In this document: positions 10,911-22,819 of the stretch, piece by piece
Layout: each line of letters begins with the position of its first letter
Position numbering within the stretch: position 1 is the stretch's first letter
Source of the DNA: Phlebiopsis flavidoalba
Taxonomy: Eukaryota > Basidiomycota > Agaricomycetes > Polyporales > Phanerochaetaceae
DNA: 64,000 bases
Assembly: GCA_035772785.1 (NCBI GenBank)
Contig: JAOCPU010000039.1
Span: forward strand, 248,001 to 312,000
Direction of reading: 5' to 3'
The notes under the pieces: generated by a model
Databases searched by the model: none
What the model was told of the DNA's origin: nothing
The model's input: the letters and a program-made list of their open reading frames with translations, nothing else
Program-made: the position numbers and the translations under genes

Positions 10911-12808
10911 ATGCCTGCCCAAAGAGACCGCAGTGTGGTCGGCGACTTCGACGTAAAGTAAGCCTCCTTACGTGGGCCCATTATCCCATAAGCTTACCGT
11001 CCCTCCTCGTTTTCCCGACTACGCCCCTGTCAGGACTCTGACGGCGAAGTCCGTACAAGACAACGGCGGTGAGAATGGCGGTGTGCCCGCTGGAAGGCCG
11101 GGACGGAAGAAAAACCCAAGTACGCGCATGAGGACTCTGTACGCGGTCGTGATCATGCTTACGGTCGTTTGATCCAGCTCGCAAGCAGCACGACCGTGAT
11201 CAGAATCGTATCGCACAACGCGAGTTTCGTCTACGAAAGCAGCAGCGGGTAAGCGTACTCACATCACATACTAAACGAGTGCTCACCGCGGACAGATATT
11301 CGTTGACCTCGAGGCCAGTGTCGAGATCCTGTCAGGAGGCAAGGATGAGGCTCTCACTCAACTCAGAAAGATCATGAAAGGTGCGTGTGCCGTGTGAGCA
11401 ATGTAGCGGGAGGCTGAGCGGACACATGAAGATCTTATGCAGGAGAACCAAGTCCTTAGACAGCTTCTCAGAAGTCTGAGTGGGTTCATTGGAGAAGGTG
11501 CTGGCGGACTGTTGCCTAAACTTGGATGGGACATGAATGACCTTCAACAAACTTTGTGAACCGATCCGAGACCGACACCGCCTGGGAGAGCTATCAACGC
11601 CACAAGAGAGAGGAGGCTCAGACTGCAGCGACCTCCTCGAGTTCACAGAAACGGCCATCACGACGACGACGCTAATGCTCGTGCAAAACGCGCCCGTGGG
11701 CCAAGCGACGCAAACGAACCTGACAGAGACAGCTACCCTCTGTTAGTTCCTGTGAACCCGGCTGTACCTCCCATTCCTGCCAACGGTCTGTACCCACCTC
11801 CACCTGGACGATCTCAACATGAGTCGAACATGTTCAGCGAGCTTATGCGTGGCGCGAGCGGACTCACCGATGTTTGTGCCTCCCACGTCGCCGCCGAACC
11901 CTTCTTTCAATGGAGGTTCCGCAGGCGGCGTGCCACCAGGCCAATACCCGCCCAACTCCTATTCTATGCCCCCTATGAACGTCAATGTCGATCCCGCTCT
12001 TCCCGGAATGTCCCTTATCACCAACCCCCGCAACCATGCCCGCTTCCCGCGGGTCCGCGGTCGCCTCGCCGGCTACCAAGACCTCGCACAACTCTACCGC
12101 GAACGCTGCTGACGACGATCAGGATCCTAAGAGGCATGAGGCGTACAAACTGATTCAGTGCGTATTTCTGGATGGGGCGGTTGTTGTTCTGTGACTGAAT
12201 TTGACTCGGTCTCCAAGATACCACTTGGACAAACTACAAGAGGAATAGCGCATACTGTCTTCCATCGTCTCTCCGGCCAAAACCACTCGTTCAACGGTGG
12301 GTGCAAACTATCTATCACACAGAGACCGTCAGAAAGTCTAACAAGCTTCTGTTCAAACCCTTAACAGTACAGTGCCTCATGGTACGACACCTCTACCATT
12401 CGCTCTCACAGCGTATATTGACCTATGTTACAGAAAGTGTGATCGACAGCATCCTGCACCCAGAGCTCCGCGACCGGATGATCCTGTTGCGCGGTAAGTG
12501 ACTGCACCCGTCATGTCAACAGCTACTGATATCCCCACCATTAGGGCGCTTTGACCTGGTGGACTGTCTGCATGACTACAGGTCCGCTATTACTATTCAC
12601 GGGGACGACGTGCTTGCACACAGCAACTGGGAAATTAGCGACTCGTGGTTACAACGATACAAGTCAGTGGCACCCTCATTTTGACATAGTCCCGACGTTT
12701 GACAGTAATAAACACAGGTTCTTGGTTGACCCTGCCACTCTGACCGTCGTCAACAGATGGCGGCGCGAGAGAGGCGAGCCGGAGTTGCTCGTTGTCCGAC
12801 TACGTTGA
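10911..12808 (+). CDS. bZIP transcription factor with DUF3425-like C-terminal domain
   Basis: Fungal bZIP factor acting in the nucleus on short palindromic sites. Start MPAQRDRSVVGDFDVK at 10911, then a GTAAGC...TGTCAG intron. RPGRKKNPS leads through a second intron to the basic region DQNRIAQREFRLRKQQR (about 11190-11249), with the N-x2-AQ-x2-FR signature of Yap-type fungal bZIPs. The zipper follows: VEILSGGKDEALTQLRKIM, intron, LMQENQVLRQLLRSL, then GEGAGGLLPKLGWDMNDF. A long Pro-rich middle (NPAVPPIPANGLYPPPPG, PPTSPPNPSFNG) precedes the C-terminal domain: ESVIDSILHPELRDRMILL, intron, RFDLVDCLHDYRSAITIHGD, then FLVDPATLTVVNRWRRERGE, stop near 12806-12808. This tail matches the DUF3425 region of fungal bZIPs. 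One extra C near 11193 breaks the basic region; several other shifts exist. Confidence 0.88.
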
Positions 12809-13095
12809 CTGCAGAGGGCACCTCTGCGGTATAGATGACCGCTTTTCATGCGGCAGTGTATATAGCAATAGCCTCTTTCCCTAAAGTCGCGGGTGTCTCG
12901 GCAGCCATATGCTGTGGTTCTGTTTCCTGGTATGCAAAAATATCCATCGTGTCTGGTAGCCAATATGATCGAAGTACAATAATATCTATGTAGCGTTTGG
13001 TGACAAAACGGACGATTAGGAACCGCTGTCCACTTGCAAATATATTTAATACCCATACACATAAGAGTGAATACTGTACATACCGCACTGTGCTT

Positions 13096-13466
13096 CTACC
13101 AAGATGCCTTCTTGACTCCAGGGAGGTCTCCAGCCTTGGCCTTCAGACGGAATTGGTACTAGGAGAGACCCGTCACATCTCAGATAAACACACTCGCAAA
13201 GGAAGAGAGGACGCACCCTGCAAAGACCAAACTCGCTGATGATACCCCGGCCCCTTCCGGTCTCCGTGCACCGGTTCTTGACCGTCGTCGGCCGTGTGTA
13301 CTTGTCGAAAGTGTTGAGCTGCATTTGAGCCTGGTACGGACTTGCGCGGGCAGAGCCTGGTTGCGGCGACCGACGTAGAGGTACGCCCGCCCGCGCAATT
13401 TCGTTGTTCATGACGCCCGCCGCGCCTTTTGGTCGCGGAGGACCCGCACGTTGAAGTGGGACGCAT
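13096..13466 (-). CDS. Mitochondrial small-subunit ribosomal protein uS14m (MRPS14/Mrp2)
   Basis: Small-subunit protein of the mitochondrial ribosome. Reading down the minus strand from ATG 13466-13464: FNVRVLRDQKARRA, MNNEIAR, LYVGRNQALPAQVR, then QAQMQLNTFDKYTRPTTVK and NRCTETGRGRGIISEFGLCR. The last block is the hallmark of uS14 (RC-x-x-TGR-x-R). An intron (13159-13216, GTGCGT...TCCTAG) separates it from YQFRLKAKAGDLPGVKKASW and stop TAG (13098-13096), the canonical S14 C-terminus. It lacks the Cys-x2-Cys zinc motif of some bacterial S14 proteins, as expected for the mitochondrial form. Two or three frame shifts lie between 13340 and 13460; the last 85 codons are intact. The start codon is probable because the first residues are split by a shift. 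Confidence 0.9.
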
Positions 13467-13831
13467 GGTGAGGGTGGACGAACGAATAGATGTCGGTCGG
13501 CGCTGGGAGGGCGGGAAGGCGTTTAAGCGCTTCGGAATGGAGAAAGCCGAGGCGCTTAGAAAAGGGCAGGTGAGTAGGAACGAACGATTGAGTTTGGTGT
13601 GTGGCCTGTTCAGGTGTTGGGTTGTTTAACCAACAGTAAGACATTTGTGTGTTTTACGATCTGACACATCATGAAAGGTTTGAATGGATGTACTCAAAAA
13701 GAATTCTGTTGGCACTGTGTGTTTTGTCATACCGATTAGCGACATGCCTACACTGGTGACCCCACATGCAGGAAGCTCATGAGCACACCAGGACGCTTTT
13801 GGTACTCTACTCTGACCTAAAGGATCTACAT

Positions 13832-14702
13832 CTACCACGTAAAGGATTCCTCCGCCAAATGCCACATCGCGTGGAAATACTCCCGCTCCCGCGGATATGA
13901 CAAAGAATCAGGGAGCGATAGCATGAGGAACATTCCACCAGTAGTCTTTCCAGGGCGAGCGGAGCATTGCCGTGTAGTCCCAATATTCCGGTAGCCACCC
14001 TGCATACTCCCAGTCGATGATCCCCGAGAAGTGTCCGTCCAATATGAGGATGTTATGGGGCAGGAGATCGCCGTGCGCGAACCTGATCTCGTGCGGTATC
14101 GCACACATCTGCCGGGCGGTGTGTGTGTTAACTTTATCCAGAGTCGCCTGGCCACCCGTAAACCTGTCTGGGGAGGTGTATCGCGCGAACAGTAGGATAA
14201 GCATCGTTTGAATGTCTGTTCATCTGCACATGGCCCCATGGCGCCGCGCCCACGATTTGGTGCCCCAGTATCGCGCCATTAATCACCGAGCAAGACTTGT
14301 GTTCCGTATGGGCTAGCGGAGTGTTCTCATCTTTGCCGATACCGAGCTTGCGACTTCGGCTTTGATTTGTTGCAGCTCGTCCGGTGAGAGTGATTGATAG
14401 ACCTCATCCAAACCTCGTCCGGGAACACGAGTCATCAAGATTTGTTGAGGGGAAATATCCGGGGCCTACGGCCCACACTGGCCTGTGCCATACGATATGA
14501 GCCTTGACGTCGGGATACCAGAACGATATGCCAAAGCCATGGCAGTGGCTTCATCGATTCTCGTCTTGTGAGTCGACTTGAGGATTAGGCCAAATGGCAA
14601 AGGGTAGATTCCGGGATCATGTTCGATTTTCTTCCAGCGACAATACCAGCGTGAAAGCGGCATGAGTAAACGTCTGTGTATCCAACCATGGATAGGGAAC
14701 AA
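13832..14702 (-). CDS. Aminoglycoside phosphotransferase (APH)-fold protein, frame-broken
   Basis: Member of the APH/choline-kinase-like superfamily (PF01636 type), common in multiple copies in Agaricomycetes with unknown substrates. N-terminal lobe: LPFGLILKSTHKTRIDEATA and IPTSRLISYGTG (about 14480-14620), where the Lys and Glu positions fit the nucleotide-binding lobe. Middle: ILMTRVPGRGLDEVYQSLSP (about 14380-14440). C-terminal lobe: the Brenner-type catalytic loop HGDLLPHNILI with HGD at 14075-14067, and the metal-binding IDWEYAG at 14018-13998, followed by EYWDYT. The tail EREYFHAMWHLAEESFTW stops at 13832. The key catalytic residues are present, so the frame breaks are more likely sequencing errors than loss of function. 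An intron probably lies near 14225-14340. The start is uncertain. Confidence 0.82.
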
Positions 14703-14809
14703 CCATCGCCACCCGATTGAGGGTGGCAGACTGAGTGCAACTTGGCTCGATGACTATTGAAAAGTCTTATAAGAACATTACTGAATAGCGTAGATAGACT
14801 TTGCCTCAC

Positions 14810-15538
14810 CTTTATATGTAGCCCTTCAACCCATCCTACGTCTAATTGACTACCTTGCGAAAGCTTGTGCGTGGAAGCGACAACCAGGACGCCTCCGGCG
14901 CGTCAACAGACGCCTAGGCTGAGGATCAACACGGTTCTGAATATGGTAAGTGAGTAGGAACGAACACCATGAACATAATTGCACACATGCGTAACTATGT
15001 CCCCACCGCATGACGAGACAGAATGGAAGTTAGTGAAGAAAACGGGTCTAGACATGCTCGGCTCGCATGTTCGAACTTCGGGTTGGACGGCAAAAAAAGG
15101 TTAATTATAGCTGTCGTTGAAAACTTGTTTCGACTTTTCTAGCAACAGAGCCTTTCCTCAACCACACAAAGCATTCATCCACACCTTGCAACACCTTACA
15201 TTCCTCCACACGAACCCTCCTAAATCCCAGCGTCCTCCAACACCGCCAGCGAATCACAGCACGCGCATTCAAGACCTGCCATAATCTGGACGGCGCTCGC
15301 GCTACATTCCCACGGTCGGAAAGGGCGGAGAGAGGCCGGCAGCTCGAAGCGACGAAAGCCCTCAGCCCGACCACCACACCGCCGCGGCGCCCACAGCGGT
15401 CGCCCACACCCCGCACACCCACCCCAGAGAGGCTATGCCCTGCTCTGAAGCACAGTGCGTCTCCTCCTGCTCCCGCGCCAGAACGAATGACGTTGATGAG
15501 CCGGCAGAAACTCGATACATCCGAGCAGTGAGAAAACA
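14810..15538. other. Intergenic, no recognisable gene
   Basis: Low-information sequence with short opposing ORFs. From about 15130 to 15530 the + strand is pyrimidine-rich (CCTCCACAC-type tracts), which fits a fungal promoter/5' UTR driving the putative + gene that begins near 15539. Confidence 0.35.
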
Positions 15539-15720
15539 TGTCGACCTCCCTCGCTTGCGCGCGCTGCACCTCTCGCCGACTCGCCAGCGCCGCAGCGTCG
15601 TCTCCACGCTCTTACGTCGCGACCGCCGCCCGTGTCCGTGCTCAACCGTCGCGGCTCGGAGTCCTCCCGTGCCCCCGCGCGGAGCAGCACGCGGCGCTAC
15701 GACCGAGGACGGCCCGTGAT
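15539..15720 (+). CDS. Putative 5' part of a mitochondrially targeted protein (unidentified)
   Basis: ATG at 15539 follows a long pyrimidine-rich leader. The first residues, MSTSLACARCTSRRLASAAA then SSPRSYVATAARVRAQ, are rich in Arg/Ser/Ala with almost no acidic residues and end in a typical fungal mitochondrial presequence pattern (RSYVATAAR). Beyond about residue 35 the frame becomes ambiguous (LNRRGSESSRAPARSS in one frame, GVLPCPRAEQ in another), and I cannot follow the body of the protein or name it. It could equally be a chance ORF in GC-rich DNA. The next clear gene is on the opposite strand. Confidence 0.3.
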
Positions 15721-16451
15721 GTCCCCCAGGCCGTGAGCCGGCGCGCCCCGGTGGTTGACGAAGCGGGCCGAGGAGGTGGATTGAGGAGAGCGCACCTTAA
15801 ACTACATCGCACCCGCACACCTTCGTTTTTGAGATTAGATTGGGAGGAAGCTTGGTATTGGGAAGTTGGGAGGTAGAAGGTGGAAAGGTCGGGGAGAGGA
15901 AACGCCCGGCGGCAGGAGGGATGGATCGTCGTTGCCCGCTCGCTCGCCGACTTCCATGCGTATCTGGCTTTCCAAGGACCAGCTGATATCCGGGGCCCCC
16001 GCCCTGCGCGGTATTTCGCGAGGACGCCTTTCGCAATCCGCGGTCCGCGGCGCACGCTCTGGCCAGTGCGCTTCCGAGCGAGCCCTGCCCGTCGCGGGCT
16101 GCGGGCATTACGACTGCTTCTGGAACAGAGTACGGAAGAAGACGAGGCGAGGACGGGGGCCAAGATGAAGCATGGTATGTTGAGGATGCGTGGTACATAA
16201 TTACATGATAATGATACAGTCTACGCTGTTGTCCACCCCGCTATACAACTTTTTCCCCACAAAAAAAAAGATATACCTGTATATTTCGTTATATTTTGGC
16301 GGGGGCGGGGGGCGGGGTCCTAGGCCAGAGTCTCCTCCGAAGAGCACGAACTCTCCGAGTTCTGGCGTTTTCGATACTGCGCTTCCTGCTCGGAGTTTTC
16401 GTGTGTCCCGCTGTGGCACAACGCAATCAGCCGGTACGCTCGGTAGCTCGA
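15721..16451. other. No recognisable gene; candidate downstream exons only
   Basis: This stretch could contain further exons of the putative gene starting at 15539, for example a + block ending QDEAWYVEDAWYII just before 16200. Nothing is recognisable. An A-rich run (near 16260) and a G-rich run (near 16300) precede the stop of the minus-strand transporter, as expected for that gene's 3' flank. Confidence 0.35.
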
Positions 16452-19260
16452 TTAGTAAATGAAGGCGTACGGCAGCGGGTTTTCCTGGATGGGCAGGCAG
16501 CAGCAGAGGAAGCACATGAAGTTGGCACGCCGCCTGGCAGATGAACACGACGCGCAGCGCGTCCGCGTAGGACGCAGACCGCCGCCTGGCGCAGCGGCGG
16601 GCTCAGTTCCGGTATCGCGCTTGTCGAATGCCTGTGCAGAGAGAGAGCCCGGTCAGAAAGGGAGGATGTTGGCGGTTGGGGGCCGAGGGTAAAGCACGCG
16701 CACCGAATCGCCTCGATGATCTGGGGGGCAGGCGGGGTACCGTAAGCGTTGTTTAGTTCATGATCCGCGCGGGAGAGAACGTGGCTGACCTCATGTAAGG
16801 CATCTGGCCCCGTGATTGATTGGCTGAGCGTTGCCGAAGCAGTCTTGGGGTGAGCACGGCGCCTTGCAGGAGGCGCGCCGCTGCAGGCTCACGCCCAGCA
16901 CCTGGCCCGTCGTCCGGAAGAGGTACGTTTTACTTGGCCAGCGCCAGAGGTTATCAAAAAGACAAACTGGTGCGTATCCGCGGACTCACTGCCTTTGGGC
17001 GACGGACGAGGTCCCCTTACCACACTCGAATCTGCAAATCATAGGCCTGATAGACTGGTGTTTAGCTCTCACTGCCGCGCGGGAAAGGGTGCGCGGACGC
17101 GGCTAGCTCACTAATTTCAGCGTCGTCGTTGATCACAGCGGGCTCTGGGTCGCCATGGCTCCAGAGGTCCCTGGGGGACGATGTTCTAGAGCCGAGATGT
17201 GGCCACGGCGCGGTGGCGTCGTCCCACGCGGCGACGAGGCTCGTCGCGCCGACGGTCATCGCGCACGAGGGACGAGCGTCAGGGTGTAGATGCTTGCTCG
17301 GTCCTGCGCATGACCCTGCCGCCGGCACTAAGTTGTGAGGATCGCGCCTGGGAAAAAAAAAAAAAAAAAAAACGCACAGGACGGAGGGCGCGGCTTACCA
17401 GCCTGCGAACACGGAGCCCGTGGAGATGGCGAACCTGTGAGGACGGTTAGCTGGGCCGCCGTGGTCCGCGCGGGGCGACGTACTGATTGGCGGGAGGAGT
17501 AGATGGCAGGCCTGCGGGGCGGTTATGCGAGGGGGGTCATCCTGCCCAACAAGGGCCCACACTCACCCGGCATCTATGGTGACGAGTTGTATGCCTCATC
17601 CCGTCGGAAAATTAACTGCTGTGTGGAGTAGGTTGCGGAAGATCAATATAGTAGATCTCATTAAGTTGTGAGACTCTGGCGTGGGATTCGCGACGTGTCA
17701 TGATGCGCGGCACACAAAATTCCAAATGGTAGCGACATTTGTCACCATCTGCAGACTGTGACGAGCACTATCAGGGGGTACAGCCGGCCGGGCGGTGCGC
17801 GGGCAGAGGGACGCGCGTGCGCACCATCGAGGGAACGCGGACCTGCACGCTGCGCCAAAGAAGTTGGAAAATGAAGGTGGACAGCGACGGAACGCCCAGC
17901 GGCCGTGCGCTGCCGCACGAGGCCGCAGCGGCATCACGGCGATCTGGTACGGTGTGGGCGCGACCGGCGTAGTGCTCCACGACGCACACGAACACCGCGC
18001 ACCAGAGCGCGCTCGTCGGCGGCAGGAGCGCAGCCCCACAACACGAGGGCGGGTGCGCCCCACGGCAGCGGGTCTTCCTCGGTGCTCTTCAGGCTCAGGC
18101 CGCAGCAGCAGGCAGTACCGACGGTGAGCACGAGCATAGTATCGTGAGCGAGCCAAGGCCCGTCGCATGTGCGCCGGAGCTTTTGCGCGGGATGGAATTA
18201 TTGGTTTTCGATCTCGGCGGGCAGCTTTGATGTTCACCTTGGCCGTGGACAAGAATGAAGGGAGAAGAGCAGGATGGGCATCTGTCAGGAGGGGGCGCCG
18301 CAGGTGAGCGTGTGTTGGCCTTCGAATGACGAATATATAACTGAGAGCGGCTTCGTGCAAAAGCCTGTAGCAGGAACGCTGACCGCCTTTCGGTGGTGGA
18401 AATATAAAGTATTAGGGAGGTTCTGTTCGGGCTGGAGTAGGGTGATTGGACAACCGCAGCCTCGAGCACCATCCGAACGAGTCATTGAGCCAACCACCCC
18501 CAATGGGCCACCGGCACCCGAGACCGAATGGGGTGGCCCCCCCCCCACCAAGACCGAATAATCTGTCAGAGGGTGAGCACAGCGTTGGATAAGGAGATCA
18601 CAGGATCGATACATGTTGGTTTTTTTCCATGCCTTGGTACAAGCCGCGCTGGCGACTTGGCGATCCGAAACCATAGCCCCGGTATCAGTGTCACGTGGGT
18701 CGCGGCGGATTACGAGAGAAATTCACGATGGCGCTTGCACCAGGCGGTCACAAAACTTATGTAGGTCGGTCACGTGGGGGCCATAGCTGCGGACACTGTT
18801 ATGGCAATACGTGTAGCTTATGTGAAGTCTCAGATGACGTCACAGGGGGGGGCTGCAAGGAATAGGTAAAAAACTAATCCTGTCAGGCACCCTAGGTTGC
18901 ATACGAACGGCGCAGATTCTCAGATTTCTCAGCTCCGTGCACGGTAAAAATAGCTGGACTTCACCCGCCAGCCTGATCCCTATGGCCCGCTAATGCTGAT
19001 GTTGGCGCGGCGCTGCGATTCATCGCGTCCAATCGAAGGGGCAGCCGCGCACATAGCAGGGTTCCAAACCTGTGGCCCATGGTGGCGGACGGAGAGGTAT
19101 AAATCGCTGTGTGTGCCTAGTGCTGAATCGGGGCACAGGAACTTCACCTAAGAGCGGGAGAGGGCCAGAACATGGTCGCCTTTTCGGCCCAGAATGTCGG
19201 ACATGGGGCCGCCTTCTGTGCTGAGAGTCTAGTGCGCGGTCCATATGTGAGGGGGAGCGG
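16452..19260 (-). CDS. MFS transporter, vacuolar basic amino acid (Vba/DHA2-like) family, frame-broken
   Basis: Multi-pass H+-coupled MFS transporter resembling fungal Vba vacuolar basic amino acid exporters. Landmarks N to C on the minus strand: SDILGRKGD (19201-19175, the MFS loop 2-3 motif, normally GRLSDILGRK); FGTLLCAAAPS after an intron (about 19050-19080); GAGGPLGVV (near 18520, MFS motif C-like); MPILLFS and ILVHG (about 18230-18290); TMLVLTVGTACCCGLSLKS then TEE (about 18060-18140); FVCVVEHYAG (about 17960-17990); FAISTGSVFAGW (17434-17399) ending at a GTAAGC donor; LVAAWDDATAPW (about 17210-17250); TTGQVLGVSL then GALLQGAVLTPRLLRQR (about 16840-16920); ADALRVVFICQAA and NFMCFLCCCLPIQENPLP (about 16470-16550), stop TAA 16454-16452. 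One intron carries a T20 polypyrimidine tract before its acceptor (A20 at 17353-17372 on +). The N-terminus upstream of 19260 is not resolved. Confidence 0.83.
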
Positions 19261-22200
19261 CGGTGGGGTCAAGCGCGACACTATAGAGAGGAGGTGAAGC
19301 AACTATAAGCGGAGAGCCAAGATATGACGTGCGCTATCGGTAGTTACGCCGCGTATTTGACTCGTTGTACGTACTCTCCCGATTGGGTAGTAGAGTAAGC
19401 GTCGCGACGATTGTTCCTGGGGAAAGTAAAACGCGCTCAAGTGATCAGCGCGAAAGCGGCCGAACACGCTGCTTTGGTACGCGCACGGCGGGGAGGGGCA
19501 GTTAACCGGTCTAGGGGGCACCGGAAGAGGTCGCACTCCATAGACGCGCGCGAGGACCCAGGCCGAGTTCGGTTTCCTTTGAGACCTTGGTAATTCGGGG
19601 GCATAATCTGTTGTTTGGGACCTAGCGGTAGAGGCTCTTGGACTCGCGTCCTCGTAGGTGCGCTGTTATTCCTTGGTGTTTACTATATTGTCATGTGGGT
19701 GGGCGGCCTAGAGTGTGCTCGCCTCAGGATGTAGATAGGTGTTTCTGGGTGCCGTGGGGGGAGGGGGGGCAGTGGTGCTGCGGGTAGCAGGCATGCATGT
19801 GATTATATAGACGGAGTGCTGGGGGCGAGTAGCAGGGTAAGTAGAGGCTATAATGCGATGGCTGATGGGCCGTGTGTGTGAATGGGCGCGCGGACGGGTA
19901 GGTACGAGGCCTTGCCTCCGTTCAAGGGTATGGTTGTTGGAAGTGCGCGGGCGGACGCTTTGCCGAGGTGCAGAAGCAGAAGGACCGGGTCGCGCTGCCG
20001 TCTACAGCTCTTTTGCTGGACGGCGCATTAAGAGCATATTCCCCGGGCGCCTGCGTCACGCAGTTGGTTGCGTGTGGGACCGAGTAGGAATCACTCCTGC
20101 CAGATCACACCGCTCGTTCTTGGCAACTCTCCCAAATCCTCGCTGTACAACTCGGCTCCCTTCCGACCGCTCGGGTGTGGATTGCGCCAATTGGCGACTG
20201 AGGCCGCTTGCACGCGAGGGTAGGCTCCGTGGGCAGCCAAAAAACAAACTAAAAATTACGGGCGCCGGCTGATGTCCACGGAGCGCGACGTCGACAACCG
20301 TGTCTCTGCCCCGCTCGCTGTGCGCGGCCTCCCCGTCCGTGCGCGCGCGGGCGACACAGACGCGACGGCGGACGCGGCGGTGGCCCCGCATCGCCCGCCG
20401 CGGCCTGTTGCCTCGCGCACGATTAGAGGCTGGAGGCAGGCCAGATCCCCAGTCCGCCTGCCGTCATCGCTTTTCTCGAGTATCCTCCCCTCCGATGAGT
20501 GTCGGAGGTTCGCCTGTACTGATGCATCCCCCGTGGAGTGCTCTTCGGTTAGGGCCTACCGCCAGCTCGACGGCACTCTGACTCGCGCGCGCCGGCTCCT
20601 TCGCAGGCTCGCGCACGCTTGCCCGGCCCTCCCGCGAAACCACGCGAATTAACATCATAGACCAATAAACATACCCGCCTCGCGTGGCCCTGATCCGTCC
20701 CCCGAGTCGGAGCACCCGCTGGAGCGGCGCCCCGGCCGTGGAACGCGACCTGTGCTGCTCCCTTGGCGAGTCCGTCGTCTTTGCGAGCACGCCACTGCGG
20801 CTCTTTTCCTTGCTCCACGGACTGCGCGACGCGAAAAGTGCCAAGGCACCCGGCGGCGGGCGCCAGGCCAGGATCAAGCCCGCCCTCGCAGCCTCTGCGC
20901 AATCACGACATGCCGCCCGCGGGCCTCCCACCAGGGTGCGTTGCACACGCCCGCGGCGGGTGCGCTGCGTGCCCCGAAAGTTTGCTTTCGCCGCCGCGAC
21001 GGGCCCGCTGGTTCTGGGTACGCAATGTTTTTTTTTTTTTTGGCATCGCTCTCGCTTTGGGGCTTCGCACGCGACCTGCGGCCGAGGGTCGTGGCCGCCT
21101 GCCCCGGGGCAACGCCCGGGCTTGAATCTGTCTCATGGAGCCAGACCCTGCCATTCCTCGACCACGCCCCAGGGAGGACCCTTGCACGGCCAAAAAACCG
21201 GTAAGCCTCTACGACGCACACTTGTTTTCTCCGTGGGCCAGCCGTCCACATTCCAGAAAACCCAGGCGCGGAGCGCATCGAGCGCGATCAGGGGACATGC
21301 TCTCATCTCGCATCCGGGTATGAAGGTTGTGTGGCCCTCCGCCGGGATCAAAGACACGCTTGCAGCTCGCGCAATTAGGGCCCGCCCACGCAATATCGCA
21401 CCAACGACGCTCCACGGGGCGAACTAAACAACCTTCGCCTCCCCCTCCTGATCGCCGAACCCCTTCTATCGAACCTAACCACACACCCGCCCACCCCTTG
21501 CACGATCGACAAACGTCCCTCCTGCTCCTCCTCCACCCACACAACCACCCGCTTCCAGCAACACCGACGTCGTCTCGCGCTCAGCCACCACACTCGAGTG
21601 CAGCACGTGGCCACCAGCCGCGCCGCACCGCGCCGCGCCTTGCGCGCACGCCCAAACCGCTGATAACCTCCGCCGGCACATCGGAGGTTTCGACGCGTCG
21701 GATTGGCCATGGTGGCTCCGCGCCCGGAGCCGGGCGAATACCGCGCCCTGTTTCGGGCTGGCTACTCGTGGCGCGCATTCTGGAACCCCTGGGCTTTTTT
21801 CGCGCACTGGGAAACGGGTCAGCGCTGGGGTCAGCGGGTCGTGGTTTAGGTTGTTTTAGTCTCTAAGCGCGTGTGGGGACGCGATTGTTGGGCGGTGGGT
21901 CATGGGCGGAAGGTGTGTTTCTCGTCGCGCGGTGCTGTCTTCGACGGCTTCCTCGGTTGTAGTAGGCTTTGGCTACGAGCGAGCTCGGCCGTTGAGTCGA
22001 GAGGATCTGCGGCTGGCGTTGCACGCCACACGAACGCACCGCTGGATTGGCCGCCAGAAGGTTTCATCTCCGACTGGTGACTTCATACCGGCCTTTGTGT
22101 GTCTCTCAAACTTTGGAGGACGTCCTCCTGACCAAAAACACCATACTACACGCGAAAGCACCATCCTCAGACGCACGGTACCAACGCACGGCTGGACAGT

Positions 22201-22680
22201 CGATCGATGACAGACCAACTCCCCACCCACTCCAGACTCAAGCATCAACACCAAACCACAAACCCCCTTAACCAACAGAAGCCCCAGCCGCCTCACGCAC
22301 GCTCAATGACAGACCAAATTACCAACCTACAGTCCACCATACACTTCGCCACAAACCCACCGCCAACCCCTCCCGCGCAGTTCCATCCAACCGCGCAGCC
22401 CACCCAACCGCGCACACGCCCCTGGACCCACCAGCCCCGCCGAAGCTCCGGACGCACAAACACGAAACACGCTCCATCTGCCGCGGGAGGTCCGTGTAGG
22501 AGCTCCGATCGCTGCTATCTTTGGATGGCAGTATGTATGGGGATACTTACTCGGCGGGTGTGATAGGTGATGGGTTTTGGTTTTCCGGTTAGGGAGATTC
22601 AGAGTTTGGTTACGTTGTTTTTTCTGGGTTGACGGCGGTGGGTGGTGGGTGTGGTGTTTGATGTTTACTGACAGTGCAAG
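19261..22680. other. GC-rich gene-poor region; possible transporter 5' end, otherwise unassigned
   Basis: The missing N-terminal membrane segments of the transporter should lie just beyond 19260 on the minus strand, but I could not read them. The rest is GC-rich with overlapping Arg/Pro/Ala ORFs on both strands (for example 20464-20946 minus, 20684-21427 plus), none with a motif. A + frame at 21709-21849 reads EYRALFRAGYSWRAFWNPW in an open stretch that could be a real exon. A 14-T run sits at 21028-21041. From 22200 to 22560 the + strand is C/A-rich, giving Pro/Gln/Thr-rich frames, most likely low-complexity DNA. Confidence 0.35.
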
Positions 22681-22819
22681 GATTGTAGCTCTCCAGCCGC
22701 CTGGGCCGTATATTCCGACGCGGCACATGTCATTGCTGCTGTCGCGAGCGACGACAGATGCTGCCATGTCTTGGGAGACTCTACGGTCAGTAAACACACG
22801 GAAATCTTCAATGGTTGAT

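Noticed and set aside
13570..14965. 16-bp exact repeat GTGAGTAGGAACGAAC at 13570-13585 and 14950-14965
   Set aside because: The flanks show no further similarity. It is a donor-site-like string that can recur by chance in 64 kb; too little to call an element.
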